Assembly: GCA_002685965.1 (NCBI GenBank)
Contig: NYZE01000055.1
Coordinates: 1 to 46,145 of the forward strand
Length of the DNA: 46,145 nt
From: Planctomycetota bacterium
GTDB lineage: Bacteria > Planctomycetota > UBA1135 > GCA-002748355
Reading direction: 5' to 3'
A program made the position numbers and the translations under genes. Below are positions 38,016 to 46,145 of this stretch, one piece after another. How positions within the stretch are numbered: position 1 is the first letter of the stretch; every line of letters begins with the position of its first letter. A model generated the notes under the pieces. That model had not been told where the DNA came from. It worked only from the letters and a program-made list of their open reading frames with translations, and did no database searches.

Positions 38016-38482
38016 CTAGGCGCAGGGATGCGCCGCCGTGCCCTCGACTTCAAGGCTGCGCGGCGTTGGGCCGTGGTCAGTGGCATGGGCACGAAGCGCG
38101 GCTTGGATGGTCCGGGGAGGGTTGTCTCGAGCAGGTTGGCCCCCGCGGTCTCGACCAGATCGATGCGCCAATGGCCGTCTTCGCGCACGACCACGAAGGT
38201 GCCCTCGGAAAACTGAGCGTCCGGGTGGGGGTCCCGCACGTCGAGTTCGACCCGGGAAGCGTAGGGCTGGCGGCGACGAACGACCTCGAGCGGGGCCGTA
38301 CCCTTGGTGTCTGGCAGCTTTGCCACGAAACGACGCGAAGCCGATGTCACACAGGCACGGGCGGCCTTGCTGTCTCGCTGGGCAATCGCCTGTCGAAAAC
38401 GGGCCAGGCATTCCGCCGCCGGGTCATCGCCGGCGCATGCTCCCAGTGCGAGTAGAAGGAGGATCGGCTTGCTGCTGGTCAT
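38012..38482 (-). CDS. Small lipoprotein of unknown function
   Basis: The 156-residue product starts MTSSKPILLLLALGAC, a lipoprotein signal with lipobox LGAC (Cys 16). The body (about 20-125) has DPAAECLARFRQAIAQRDSKAARACVTSAS, VEVVRR-like strands and a final GTFVVVREDGHWRIDLVE. This is the helix-then-sheet pattern of NTF2/SnoaL-like (DUF4878-type) lipoproteins, though I cannot confirm the family. The C terminus is basic (RRAALKSRARRR). It lies between the ABC ATPase gene and glutaredoxin on the same strand. Confidence 0.65.
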   Translation of the reverse strand: MTSSKPILLLLALGACAGDDPAAECLARFRQAIAQRDSKAARACVTSASRRFVAKLPDTKGTAPLEVVRRRQPYASRVELDVRDPHPDAQFSEGTFVVVREDGHWRIDLVETAGANLLETTLPGPSKPRFVPMPLTTAQRRAALKSRARRRIPAPR

Positions 38483-38569
38483 GTTGCTGCGATCGACGCG
38501 ACTGGCCCGACGCTGTAGCCGTCGGGCAAACTTCCCACGTGGATCGTATGCCTGTCAGGCCCCGATCGG

Positions 38570-39349
38570 TTAGCCCTCTAGCAGGCGGCGCGCTTGAGTC
38601 GCCGGGTCGACGGCATCCGTGATGTGGCGGAAGACTGCCTCGAGCGAGGGCTGGTCCAGGAGTTCCTCAAGGCTGCCCACGGTCACGAGGCGGCCGGCTG
38701 TCAGGATGGCGATGCGATCGGCGACTTTCTCGACGATGTCGAGCAGGTGTGAGCAGTAGAGGATGGCACGGCCGCGCGAGGTCTCGAGGGCGAGCAGCTC
38801 TTTGGCGAGTTGGGTGGTTTCCGCGTCGAGGCCGGCCAACGGCTCGTCGAGGACGAGCACCTGCGGGTCGGGCAGAAGCGCGGCAGCGAGGACGACCTTC
38901 TGGCGCATGCCCTTCGAGAAAGCGGTGACCGGTTCGTGGGCCCGGTCGCCGATGCCGAGCACGTCGAGCATGTGGCCGCCGCGTGCCTCGATGGCGTCAT
39001 CGCCGATGCCATGCAGGCGCCCTTTCAGCAGCAGTGTCTCCATCGGCGTCAGCGCCTCGTAGAGGCTGGCCTGCTCGGGCACGTAGCCGATCGCCGCCTT
39101 CGCCTGCTGCGCTTGCCGGGCGACGTCATGGCCAGCGATGTGGATGGTGCCGTGTTGTGGCGTTTGGATGCCGACCACGCAGCGCACGGTCGAACTCTTG
39201 CCGGAGCCGTTCGGCCCGAGCAGGGCCAGGACTTCCCCGGCGGCCACCTCGAAGGACAGCCCGTCGACGGCCGTATCGTCGCCGTAGCGCACGGTCAGGT
39301 CGCGGACATCGATGCCTTGTGAGACTTGTGTTTCGGGGCTAGAACTCAC
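38570..39349 (-). CDS. ABC transporter ATP-binding protein (ABC-2 export type)
   Basis: The 259-residue ATPase has Walker A LGPNGSGKSS, Q-loop GYVPEQASLYEALTPMETL, signature FSKGMRQKV, Walker B VLVLDEPLAGLD and the switch His in CSHLLDIVEKVADR. The FSKGMRQ form and GSLEELLDQ tail are typical of CcmA/Nat-like ATPases working with ABC-2 permeases. GTG 39349 is chosen because residues upstream of it are only the antisense shadow of ispG. No permease gene is adjacent; downstream genes are a lipoprotein and redox proteins. It diverges from ispG with a 39-base gap. Confidence 0.9.
   Translation of the reverse strand: MSSSPETQVSQGIDVRDLTVRYGDDTAVDGLSFEVAAGEVLALLGPNGSGKSSTVRCVVGIQTPQHGTIHIAGHDVARQAQQAKAAIGYVPEQASLYEALTPMETLLLKGRLHGIGDDAIEARGGHMLDVLGIGDRAHEPVTAFSKGMRQKVVLAAALLPDPQVLVLDEPLAGLDAETTQLAKELLALETSRGRAILYCSHLLDIVEKVADRIAILTAGRLVTVGSLEELLDQPSLEAVFRHITDAVDPATQARRLLEG
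39317..39345 (+). promoter_or_regulatory. Candidate sigma-70-type promoter of ispG
   Basis: TTGTGA (39317-39322), a 17-base spacer and TAGAAC (39340-39345) match consensus at 4 of 6 each. A start near 39352 would give a 37-base leader with the AGGAG site at 39377-39381. It lies within the 5' end of the divergent ABC gene. Confidence 0.5.
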
Positions 39350-39388
39350 GCACCGTGCAGTTTGGCGTGCGGCCCCAGGAGAATCACA

Positions 39389-40504
39389 GTGGAAACCGTC
39401 GAGCGTCGTCGGACCAAGGAGGTCACGATCGGCTCGGTCAAGATCGGGGCTGAGCACCCGATCGCCGTCCAGTCCATGACGACGACGCGGACCGAGGACG
39501 TCGCCGCCACCCTGACCGAAATCCACGCCTTGGAAGCGGCCGGCGTCGAGATGATCCGCGTTGCGGTTCCGTTCGAGGAGAGCGCGCGCGTGCTCCCGGA
39601 CTTGAAGCGCGAGATGACCGTGCCACTGGTCGCGGACATCCACTTCGACGCCCGGATGGCGATCTTGGCCATGGAGGCCGGTGTCGAGAAGATCCGTCTC
39701 AACCCCGGCAACATCAGCCAGCAGAAGCGGGTCGAGCGCATCGTCGCCATGGCGAAGGAGCGAGGCATCCCAATCCGCATCGGCGTCAACTCCGGCTCCG
39801 TGGAAGCGCAGTTCCTGCACAAGTACGGGTCGCCCACGCCGGCGGCGATGGTCGAGAGCGCGCTACGGCACATCGGCATCCTTGAGGACATGGACTTTCA
39901 CGACATTGTCTTGTCGCTCAAGTCCACCGATACGCTGGCCGCGGTGCGCGCCTACCGTCTCGCTTCCGAGCGGTTGCCGTATCCGCTGCACCTTGGCATC
40001 ACCGAAGCCGGCCAGCCCGGCTACGGAGAGCTCAAGAGCGCGGCCGGTCTCGGGGGGCTGTTGCTCGACGGCATCGGTGACACGGTCCGCGTTTCTCTGA
40101 GCGGGGATAGCACGCTCGAGGTCAAAGCCGCGTTCGACATCCTCAAGGCCACCGGCCGGCGCATCCTCGATCCGGAAGTCGTTGCGTGTCCATCGTGCGG
40201 CCGCATCGAGATCGATTTGTTCCCGCTGGTCAAGCAGGTCGAGGAGTACGCCAAGACCCTCGGTGACGTGCCGATTCGCATCTCGGTGCTCGGTTGCCCG
40301 GTCAACGGTCCGGGCGAGGCGCGCGAGGCCGACATCGGTGTTGCCGGTGGTCGCCAGCAGGGCTTCATCTACCGGCGCGGCGTGCAGGTGCGCAAGGTCA
40401 AGGAGCACGAACTCCTGCCGGCGATGAAGGAAGAGGTGCAGAAGTTCCTCGCCGATCAGGCCAACGACACCGAGATCAGCGGTGCGGGGATCAAGGCCGT
40501 TTAG
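39389..40504 (+). CDS. ispG: 4-hydroxy-3-methylbut-2-en-1-yl diphosphate synthase
   Basis: This iron-sulfur enzyme makes HMBPP from cyclic MEcPP near the end of the MEP pathway started by Dxs at 10.6 kb. The 371-residue bacterial two-domain type has VQSMTTTRTEDV, LVADIHFDARMA, KIRLNPGNIS, GVNSGSVEA, LSLKSTDTLAAVRAY, LGITEAGQPGYG, and the cluster ligands CPSCGR and GCPVNGPGEA. GTG 39389 follows AGGAG at 39377-39381, which fixes the start. Its stop codon overlaps that of the convergent glycosyltransferase by four bases (40501-40504). Confidence 0.97.
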   Translation: METVERRRTKEVTIGSVKIGAEHPIAVQSMTTTRTEDVAATLTEIHALEAAGVEMIRVAVPFEESARVLPDLKREMTVPLVADIHFDARMAILAMEAGVEKIRLNPGNISQQKRVERIVAMAKERGIPIRIGVNSGSVEAQFLHKYGSPTPAAMVESALRHIGILEDMDFHDIVLSLKSTDTLAAVRAYRLASERLPYPLHLGITEAGQPGYGELKSAAGLGGLLLDGIGDTVRVSLSGDSTLEVKAAFDILKATGRRILDPEVVACPSCGRIEIDLFPLVKQVEEYAKTLGDVPIRISVLGCPVNGPGEAREADIGVAGGRQQGFIYRRGVQVRKVKEHELLPAMKEEVQKFLADQANDTEISGAGIKAV

Positions 40505-41703
40505 TAGCCCGGATTACTAGCCCAGAGCCATTTCTCCATGCCCTGGAGGATCGTCTCCCAGCGATAGTATTCTTCGACACGTTGTCGCGCCGCTTGGCCT
40601 AACGCGCGCGCGCGTTCGGTATCGGCGAACAGCGCGATCACGGCATCACGTGTCGCCCGGGCACCGTCGGCGATGACAAGGTGCTTGCCATCCGCCGCGT
40701 CGATGCCCTGACATGCCTGTGTGCTGACCACTGACGGTAGCCCGCACGCCATCGCCTCGAGCACCTTGTTCTGGATACCGCGTGCGAGGTGAAGCGGTGC
40801 CACTCCGACCGCCGCCCGCTGCAACCACGGAACCGTCTCGGGCACGTACCCAGTGACCTCGATGCCGTCGCGTCCGTGTAGTGCGCGGACCCGCGGCACC
40901 GGTGCGCTACCGACGACGTAGAACTGTGCGTCGGGGAACCGTGCCCGCACTCCGGGCCAGCATTGTTCGGCAAACCAAGCCACCGCATCTACGTTGGGCA
41001 AATAGTCCATCACACCCGTGAAGACCACGCTGTGCGCCTCCACGTGTTGTGCATCGCCTGGTCGGAATGCTTCCAGGTCGACACCATTGGGCAGCACGAC
41101 GACGTCTTCCCCCGGCACGTGTTGGGCGAACAGGGCTGCCTCTGTTGGTGAGCACACGACGCTCACGTCGGCGAACCGAGCGAGCCTCCTCTCCGCGGCG
41201 AGCAGCAGTCGCGCTTCGCGCCCGTAGATCCACTTGCCGAGGACTCCCTGCGTCCGCGCGTATTGCGCCCACTTGTCGGAATCGAGCTCGGCGATGTGCG
41301 CGACCTTGTGTGTGGTCCCTAGCCGCGACGCCAGTTGCTGCATCCAGAATCCCGTCGAGGACGAATAGGCGTAGACGAGATCCGCCGCTTCCCTCCGCAG
41401 GGATGCATCGAGCTCGCTGAGCAGCCGCCGGCTGGAGAAGTGCGCCGCGGTGAGTGGCTGCCGGGTCACGAGCCAGGGCAAGCTCCACGCTTTGCTGCGC
41501 AGCCGCGCCGACATCACCTCACAGCCGCGGGCCCGAAGTGCCGCTGCTGCCGCGTCGTCGGCGTCGCTCTCGCAGAGACAGCCAATGCGGACATGGTGCC
41601 CCTGCTCGAGAAAATGGCGCACCAGGTTCCACGTCGTGATCCGGTCACCGCGGTCGGGCGGGTAGGGCACCCGCTGGCTCAGGAACAGAATGCGTCGCCC
41701 CAC
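40501..41703 (-). CDS. GT4-type glycosyltransferase, PEP-CTERM/EpsH-associated sugar transferase type
   Basis: The 400-residue protein starts GRRILFLSQRVPYPPDRGDRI, the opening I associate with the PEP-CTERM/exosortase system sugar transferase family (TIGR03087). The second Rossmann domain has VVLPNGVDLEAF, VVFTGVMDYLPNVDAVAWFAE and GIQNKVLEAMACGLPSVVS, where E is the donor-binding residue of GT4 enzymes. GTG 41703 is fixed by GGAGG six bases upstream; residues before it in the open frame are not conserved-looking. It probably adds a sugar in exopolysaccharide assembly. No exosortase is in the window. Confidence 0.87.
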   Translation of the reverse strand: MGRRILFLSQRVPYPPDRGDRITTWNLVRHFLEQGHHVRIGCLCESDADDAAAAALRARGCEVMSARLRSKAWSLPWLVTRQPLTAAHFSSRRLLSELDASLRREAADLVYAYSSSTGFWMQQLASRLGTTHKVAHIAELDSDKWAQYARTQGVLGKWIYGREARLLLAAERRLARFADVSVVCSPTEAALFAQHVPGEDVVVLPNGVDLEAFRPGDAQHVEAHSVVFTGVMDYLPNVDAVAWFAEQCWPGVRARFPDAQFYVVGSAPVPRVRALHGRDGIEVTGYVPETVPWLQRAAVGVAPLHLARGIQNKVLEAMACGLPSVVSTQACQGIDAADGKHLVIADGARATRDAVIALFADTERARALGQAARQRVEEYYRWETILQGMEKWLWASNPGY

Positions 41704-41795
41704 GATCGCCTCCGTTTCAGGCCCTGCCGGCCATTGGTCGAAGACTGGCGCGGGGCTGGCCCTTGCCGGTCCGTGGGACGTCAGGAGCCTGAGGC

Positions 41796-42668
41796 GTGAT
41801 ATCCGTGCACAGAGTGAACACACCGAGCATTGTCGACCTCATCGACCAGACCTGCGAGCTGCCGGCACCTCCAGCCATGCTGCACGAGCTCGACGTGGTC
41901 ATGGCCAACCCGGAGTCTGCCGCCGAAGATGCCGCCGCAGTCATCGTGAGCCAACCGTCGATTGCGGCCAACATCCTGCGCATCGTGAACTCGCCCTACT
42001 ACGGGCTGCAAGTGCGGGTTTCATCGGTCGACCTCGCTGTCTCGATCCTGGGCTTCCACATGACCAAGAAGGTCACGCTGCAAGCCGCCATGTTTAGCAC
42101 CTTCGCCAAGAAGGGCGTCGAACACCAGCACTTCGATGCAACGGCGTTCTGGCGTCACTCGGTCTACGTTGGCGTTGCCGCCCGTGTCCTCGGTCAGGCG
42201 AGCTCGAGATGCGCTGGGTTTCATCCGGAGGACCTCTACGTGTGCGGATTGGTGCACGACATCGGCAAGCTCGTTCTGCTCGACAGCTCACCGGACTTCG
42301 AGAAGACAATCACGATCAGCATGGACGAGCAGCGTCCGCTGCATACCGTCGAGAGCGAAGTGCTCGGCTTCACGCACGCGGACGTCAGCGCTGCCTTGGC
42401 GAGGGAGTGGTCTCTGCCGGACGATGTCTGCAATGCCCTGCGCCATCACGAGACACCCGAAGCGGATCCGTCGAGCGCACCGCTCACTTCGCTCTTGTGC
42501 ATCGCCGACCGCCTGGCGGGCGATGCTGTCGCGCAGCGGGTGCCCGCGGCGCGACTCACCGAACTGGCGACCACGTTGCTCGAAGCGGCCGGCATCGTAG
42601 CGAGCCAGCTAGGGGAGCTCACCGAGCAGGCAGACGCGGACTTCGAGACGACATGCCTGCCGTGGTAG
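41796..42668 (+). CDS. HDOD domain protein
   Basis: The 290-residue protein is an HDOD module: LPAPPAMLHELDVVMANPESAAEDAAAVI, SQPSIAANILRIVNSPYYG and VSILGFHMTKKVTL at the start, then FWRHSVYVGVAARVL, GLVHDIGKLVLLD and LRHHETPE. Many HDOD proteins have lost HD residues, but here H and the HD pair are present, so hydrolase activity is possible. HDOD proteins act in cyclic-di-GMP and stress signalling. GTG 41796 follows AGGAG by about eight bases. It diverges from the glycosyltransferase across a 92-base gap in which I see no clear promoter. Confidence 0.9.
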   Translation: MISVHRVNTPSIVDLIDQTCELPAPPAMLHELDVVMANPESAAEDAAAVIVSQPSIAANILRIVNSPYYGLQVRVSSVDLAVSILGFHMTKKVTLQAAMFSTFAKKGVEHQHFDATAFWRHSVYVGVAARVLGQASSRCAGFHPEDLYVCGLVHDIGKLVLLDSSPDFEKTITISMDEQRPLHTVESEVLGFTHADVSAALAREWSLPDDVCNALRHHETPEADPSSAPLTSLLCIADRLAGDAVAQRVPAARLTELATTLLEAAGIVASQLGELTEQADADFETTCLPW

Positions 42669-42725
42669 ACACAGCCGTACAGAACCCCCTGGTGTGACCG
42701 CCTCCTCCGCCGCAAACTCCGACCG

Positions 42726-43676
42726 GTGCGCCCCGTGACCAGCGAAGAGGATCGTGTCGCTGTCATCATTCCTGCCTATCGTTCGCGATCTTGGCTCCTG
42801 GAAGCGATCGACAGTGCGGTTGCGCAGACGAGTCCTCCGTTCGAGATAGTCGTCGTCGATGATGGCTCGCCGGAGCCGCTCGACGCGTTGCTCGGGTCGC
42901 GGCTGGCGCAGGTGACCTATGTCCGTCAGCCGAACCGGGGCCCCGGTGCGGCCCGCAACACTGGCGCGGCTTGCAGCGATGCAGCGTTGCTCGCCTTCCT
43001 CGATGATGATGACCTGTTCGAGCCGGGCAAGCTCGCGGCCCAGGTCGCCTTCCTGCGCGAGCATCCACGGTGCGCACTGGTCTGTTCGGACGCCTGGGTG
43101 TTCGGCGACGGTCGCGAGATGCGGCGCAAGAACCGATCCTGTCACCACCGAAGCGAGCCCGACCTGACCCTGGCGGGGCTGCTGGACGACAATCCGATCA
43201 CGACAAACACCGTGCTGATGCGGCGCACCGTGTTCGAGGACCTCGGGGGATTCGACGAGGACCGCGACCTGATCGCGGTCGAGGACTACGACCTCTGGAT
43301 CCGTGTCGCCGAGCGCTATTCGATGGGTTATCTCGACCAACCTCTGGGGCGATACCGCCTCAACGAAGCAGGCCTCTCGGCCCCGCGGCGCTTCCTCGAC
43401 GGCGTGCAGAAAGTGCTCGACAATGCTGTCCGTCGTGGCGTCCCAACCGAGCTACGTCGCCGTTTTCCACAGCGTCGCTGCGGGCTGCTGCTTGATCATG
43501 CCTGGTCGCTCTTGGAGGCTGGCAAGGCCGGCGGAGCGCTCACCGTTGTGGCGCAAGCGCTCGCTGCTTGTCCGAGCCATCCTGTTGCCTGGAAACTACT
43601 TGCGCGTGGTCTGGCGGACGCCATCCGGCTGCCGATGCCGAGGGTGACCTTGACTCGCTCCTTGACGGGCTCCTAG
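42726..43676 (+). CDS. Family 2 glycosyltransferase
   Basis: The 316-residue protein has the GT2 fold: VAVIIPAYRSRSWLLEAIDSAVAQT, VVVDDGSPEPL (first Asp pair), RQPNRGPGAARNTGA, the metal-site FLDDDDLFEPGKL (DxD type), and an acceptor-side NPITTNTVLMRRTVF and VEDYDLWIRVAERY, where ED is the likely catalytic base. The last 80 residues are helical. The GTG start at 42726 is uncertain (GTG 42735 is in frame). A CAAACT element ends 7 bases before it. It may work with the glycosyltransferase at 40.5 kb in exopolysaccharide synthesis. Confidence 0.9.
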   Translation: MRPVTSEEDRVAVIIPAYRSRSWLLEAIDSAVAQTSPPFEIVVVDDGSPEPLDALLGSRLAQVTYVRQPNRGPGAARNTGAACSDAALLAFLDDDDLFEPGKLAAQVAFLREHPRCALVCSDAWVFGDGREMRRKNRSCHHRSEPDLTLAGLLDDNPITTNTVLMRRTVFEDLGGFDEDRDLIAVEDYDLWIRVAERYSMGYLDQPLGRYRLNEAGLSAPRRFLDGVQKVLDNAVRRGVPTELRRRFPQRRCGLLLDHAWSLLEAGKAGGALTVVAQALAACPSHPVAWKLLARGLADAIRLPMPRVTLTRSLTGS

Positions 43677-43679
43677 GAT
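43650..43679 (+). promoter_or_regulatory. Candidate sigma-70-type promoter of topA
   Basis: TTGACT (43650-43655), an 18-base spacer and TAGGAT (43674-43679) match consensus at 5 and 4 of 6. It overlaps the 3' end of the upstream glycosyltransferase gene and would give a 35-base leader. Confidence 0.5.
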
Positions 43680-43720
43680 CGCGTCGGGTATCCGAGTACG
43701 GCGGAACTGAAGTAGGGGAG

Positions 43721-46145
43721 ATGTCTACGAAGCTCGTCATTGTTGAATCACCGGCGAAAGCCCGCACTCTGGCGCGCTTCCTCGGCAAGGGATATCGCGT
43801 TGAGGCGAGCATCGGCCACGTCCGTGACCTGCCCAAATCCGCAGCCGAGATCCCGCCGAAGGTCAAGAAGGAAGCCTGGGCAAGGCTTGGCGTGAACGTC
43901 GAAGCGGGCTTCGAACCGCTCTACGTCGTGCCGTCGAGCAAGAAGGAGCAGGTCAGGAAGCTGCGCGCCCTGCTCAAGGACGCCGACACGCTGTACCTCG
44001 CGACGGATGAGGACCGGGAGGGTGAGAGCATCAGCTGGCACCTCGTGGAGGTGCTGAAGCCGAAGGTCCCGACCAAGCGCCTCGTCTTCCACGAAATCAC
44101 CAAGGAGGCGATCCAGGAAGCGCTCAGCCAGGTCCGGGACATCGACCTCGACCTGGTGCGCGCCCAGGAGACCCGGCGCATCGTCGACCGCCTCTATGGC
44201 TACGTCGTCTCGCCGCTTCTGTGGAAGAAAGTGAAGCCAAAGCTATCCGCCGGACGCGTCCAGTCCGTAGCCGTGCGGCTCGTCGTGGAGCGCGAGCGGG
44301 CCCGTATCGCCTTCCGCCGGGCGGTCTACTGGGACCTCTCGGCGACCCTGCGAAAGGGCGATGCTGCGCCGTTCACCGCGACACTGTCCAAGGTCGGCGG
44401 TCGTCGCATCGCCACCGGCAAGGACTTCGACGCGGCAACCGGCAAGATGGCCAGGCAGGGCGACGCCGCTCCGCTCTTGCTCGGAGAGATCGAGGCCGCG
44501 GCCCTGAAGGAACGCATCTCGCGGGCCGCTCCGACGGTTGCCGGCGTCGGGGAGGCGCCCTTCACCGAACGTCCGGCGCCGCCGTTCACGACGTCGACCC
44601 TGCAACAGGATGCCAACCGCAAGATGCGGTTCAGCGCGCGGCGCACGATGGATCTCGCGCAGAAGCTCTACGAGAACGGGTTCATCACTTACATGCGAAC
44701 CGACTCGACGACGCTGTCGAACGAGGCGCTCCGCAACGCGCGCCAGGTGATCAGCGATTCGTACGGTGCCGAGTTCCTGCCCGATGCTCCGCGCACCTAC
44801 AAGAACAAGGTCAAGAATGCGCAGGAAGCGCACGAAGCGATTCGGCCGGCGGGGGCCGAGGGGTTCACGAAACCAGACCAGGTAGAGAGTGCGCTCGGTC
44901 AGGATGCGCGTCGGCTGTACGAGCTCATCTATCGCCGCACGCTCGCGTCGCAGATGCCGGACGCGAAAGGGCACCGCGTCAGCGTCGAGGTCGCGCTGGA
45001 TGACGCGACGTTCACGCTTGGCGGCAAGGTCTATCACTTCCTCGGCTTCAAGCAGGCTTGGGGCAGCGAGGGCGACGACAGGAGTGACAGCGGTCGCCTA
45101 CCGCCGCTCAGCAAGGGCGATGCACTCGAGCTGCTCGGCTTGGAGAGCAAGGACCATACGACTCAGCCGCCGGCGCGACTGACCGAGGCGACTCTCGTGC
45201 GCGACTTGGAGGCGCTGGGGATCGGCCGGCCGAGCACCTATGCCGCGATCATCGACACGATCCTGCGTCGCGAGTACGTGCGCAAGCAGGGCAGTGCGCT
45301 CGCGCCGACGTTCACGGCGTTCGCGGTCGTCAATCTGATGGAGCAGTGGTTGTCGTACCTGGTGGACTACGGTTTCACGAAGTCGATGGAGGACGACCTC
45401 GACGCCATCTCGTTGGGGAACCTCGATCAGCAGGTCTACCTGGAGCGTTTCTATAACGGCAATGGCCAGCCGGGACTCAAGGGCACCTTGGTCGACGTCG
45501 AGACGAAGATCGACCCTCGCGAAGTCTGTGGCGTTCCGCTCGGCGAGCACGAGGGTACGAAGGTCGAGGTGCGGGTCGGTCGCTACGGGCCATTTCTTTC
45601 GAGTGGCGACGTGCGCGCGAGCCTCCCGGACGACATCGTGCCGGACGAACTGACGCTCGAACGCGCCGTGGGGATGCTCGCCAAGGCCGCAGAAGGGCCG
45701 CGGGTGGTCGGCCACGATGCTGAGAGCGGCAACCCCGTCTACGCCAAGACAGGTCGCTACGGTCCCTATGTCCAGCTCGGTGATCCTACCGAGGATTCCG
45801 ACGAGAAGCCGAAGATGGCGTCGCTGCTCGAAGGGATGGAGGCGGAGACAGTGACGCTCGAGGAGGCGCTCGGGCTGTTGAGCCTGCCGCGGACGCTTGG
45901 CCAGCACCCGACATCGGATGCCCCGGTGCAGGCCACGAATGGCCGCTACGGGCCGTACGTGTTGTGCGAAAAGGAAACTCGATCGCTTCCGGCAGGGCTC
46001 TCGCCGTTGTTGGTTACGTTCGAGCAGGCGTTGGAACTGCTCAACAAGCCGAAGGAGCGAGGCGCGCGCCGCTCCAAACGTGAGCCGCTCAAGGAACTCG
46101 GCAAGCACCCCGATTCCGGCGAGCCGGTCAAGGTCCTCGACGGAC
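43721..46145 (+). CDS. topA: DNA topoisomerase I (3' end outside the window)
   Basis: This type IA enzyme relaxes negative supercoils. The visible 808 codons have the TOPRIM motifs IVESPAKARTL and ATDEDREGESISWHL, the LVFHEITKEAI segment, RRIVDRLYGYVVSPLLW, LSAGRVQSVAVRLVVERE, QQDANRKMRFSARRTM, and the active-site Y324 in GFITYMRTDST. The C-terminal part from about residue 600 holds at least three GRYGP repeats (GRYGPFLSSG, GRYGPYVQLG, GRYGPYVLCE) instead of the four-Cys zinc fingers of E. coli; no CxxC occurs in the visible part. ATG 43721 follows AGGGGAG. No stop is reached, so the gene is cut by the window edge, not broken. Confidence 0.97.
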   Translation, partial: MSTKLVIVESPAKARTLARFLGKGYRVEASIGHVRDLPKSAAEIPPKVKKEAWARLGVNVEAGFEPLYVVPSSKKEQVRKLRALLKDADTLYLATDEDREGESISWHLVEVLKPKVPTKRLVFHEITKEAIQEALSQVRDIDLDLVRAQETRRIVDRLYGYVVSPLLWKKVKPKLSAGRVQSVAVRLVVERERARIAFRRAVYWDLSATLRKGDAAPFTATLSKVGGRRIATGKDFDAATGKMARQGDAAPLLLGEIEAAALKERISRAAPTVAGVGEAPFTERPAPPFTTSTLQQDANRKMRFSARRTMDLAQKLYENGFITYMRTDSTTLSNEALRNARQVISDSYGAEFLPDAPRTYKNKVKNAQEAHEAIRPAGAEGFTKPDQVESALGQDARRLYELIYRRTLASQMPDAKGHRVSVEVALDDATFTLGGKVYHFLGFKQAWGSEGDDRSDSGRLPPLSKGDALELLGLESKDHTTQPPARLTEATLVRDLEALGIGRPSTYAAIIDTILRREYVRKQGSALAPTFTAFAVVNLMEQWLSYLVDYGFTKSMEDDLDAISLGNLDQQVYLERFYNGNGQPGLKGTLVDVETKIDPREVCGVPLGEHEGTKVEVRVGRYGPFLSSGDVRASLPDDIVPDELTLERAVGMLAKAAEGPRVVGHDAESGNPVYAKTGRYGPYVQLGDPTEDSDEKPKMASLLEGMEAETVTLEEALGLLSLPRTLGQHPTSDAPVQATNGRYGPYVLCEKETRSLPAGLSPLLVTFEQALELLNKPKERGARRSKREPLKELGKHPDSGEPVKVLDG

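Noticed and set aside
39350-39820. 157-codon N-terminal extension of the ABC ATPase
   Set aside because: It is antisense to ispG; the ATPase fold begins just after GTG 39349.
41704-41823. 40-codon extension of the glycosyltransferase
   Set aside because: GTG 41703 has a GGAGG site and begins the conserved ILFLSQRVPYPP segment.
44243-45037. 264-codon antisense frame inside topA
   Set aside because: topA is intact on the plus strand from 43721; the reverse frame is a shadow.

Overview
The window is a gene-dense, GC-rich bacterial chromosome segment made almost entirely of housekeeping genes, with one signalling cluster in the middle. It best fits a member of the Planctomycetota or a close relative. 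This is an inference from content: an ECF sigma factor next to paired Hanks-type kinases and a His/Cys-rich partner, housekeeping operons broken into short pieces, and a secreted subtilase whose C-terminal modules resemble those I associate with deep-branching planctomycetes. There is no rRNA gene, phage, insertion sequence or CRISPR array, and no gap without a gene exceeds about 200 bases.

Region by region. 1-2.0 kb: end of a gene that is probably rpsB, with a repeat-coded acidic/Ala/Pro tail, then tsf-pyrH-frr. 2.0-2.6 kb: tRNA-Lys(UUU), a Trm112-like protein and tRNA-Glu(UUC). 2.6-5.7 kb: xerC on the minus strand, facing pabB-pabC (p-aminobenzoate synthesis for folate). 5.8-9.6 kb: three exported or membrane proteins, including a GT-C-like glycosyltransferase. 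9.7-13.9 kb: ispA-dxs-nadK-low-molecular-weight phosphatase, the start of isoprenoid synthesis plus NADP supply. 14.0-18.8 kb: a large secreted subtilase convergent with a Ski2-type RNA helicase. 19.0-21.9 kb: a small unknown protein, an FtsQ/POTRA-like membrane protein, rplM-rpsI and a YebC regulator.

21.9-31.0 kb is the least ordinary part: a GGDEF-family protein that has lost its signature motif, an 886-residue helical protein with a C-terminal FHA-like domain, a 22-bp RNA hairpin, a small membrane protein, a 29-codon leader ORF overlapping the first of two sister kinases (both with HFD and DYG in place of HRD and DFG), an ECF sigma factor, its Cys/His partner, and a coiled-coil membrane-anchored protein behind a tandem 16-bp repeat. 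Together these suggest a phosphorylation-linked transcription switch, which is inference only.

31.0-46.1 kb: a second GT-C-like membrane protein, then a tightly overlapping run aroF-tpiA-secG-yicC-gmk-coaC; on the minus strand an ABC ATPase, a lipoprotein, a glutaredoxin and trxB; then ispG, an EpsH/PEP-CTERM-type glycosyltransferase (minus), an HDOD protein, a family 2 glycosyltransferase and topA, which runs off the end. Many neighbouring genes are joined by GTGA, ATGA or TGATG stop/start overlaps. Several genes have a -10-like hexamer only 6-7 bases before the start codon, which suggests leaderless transcripts.
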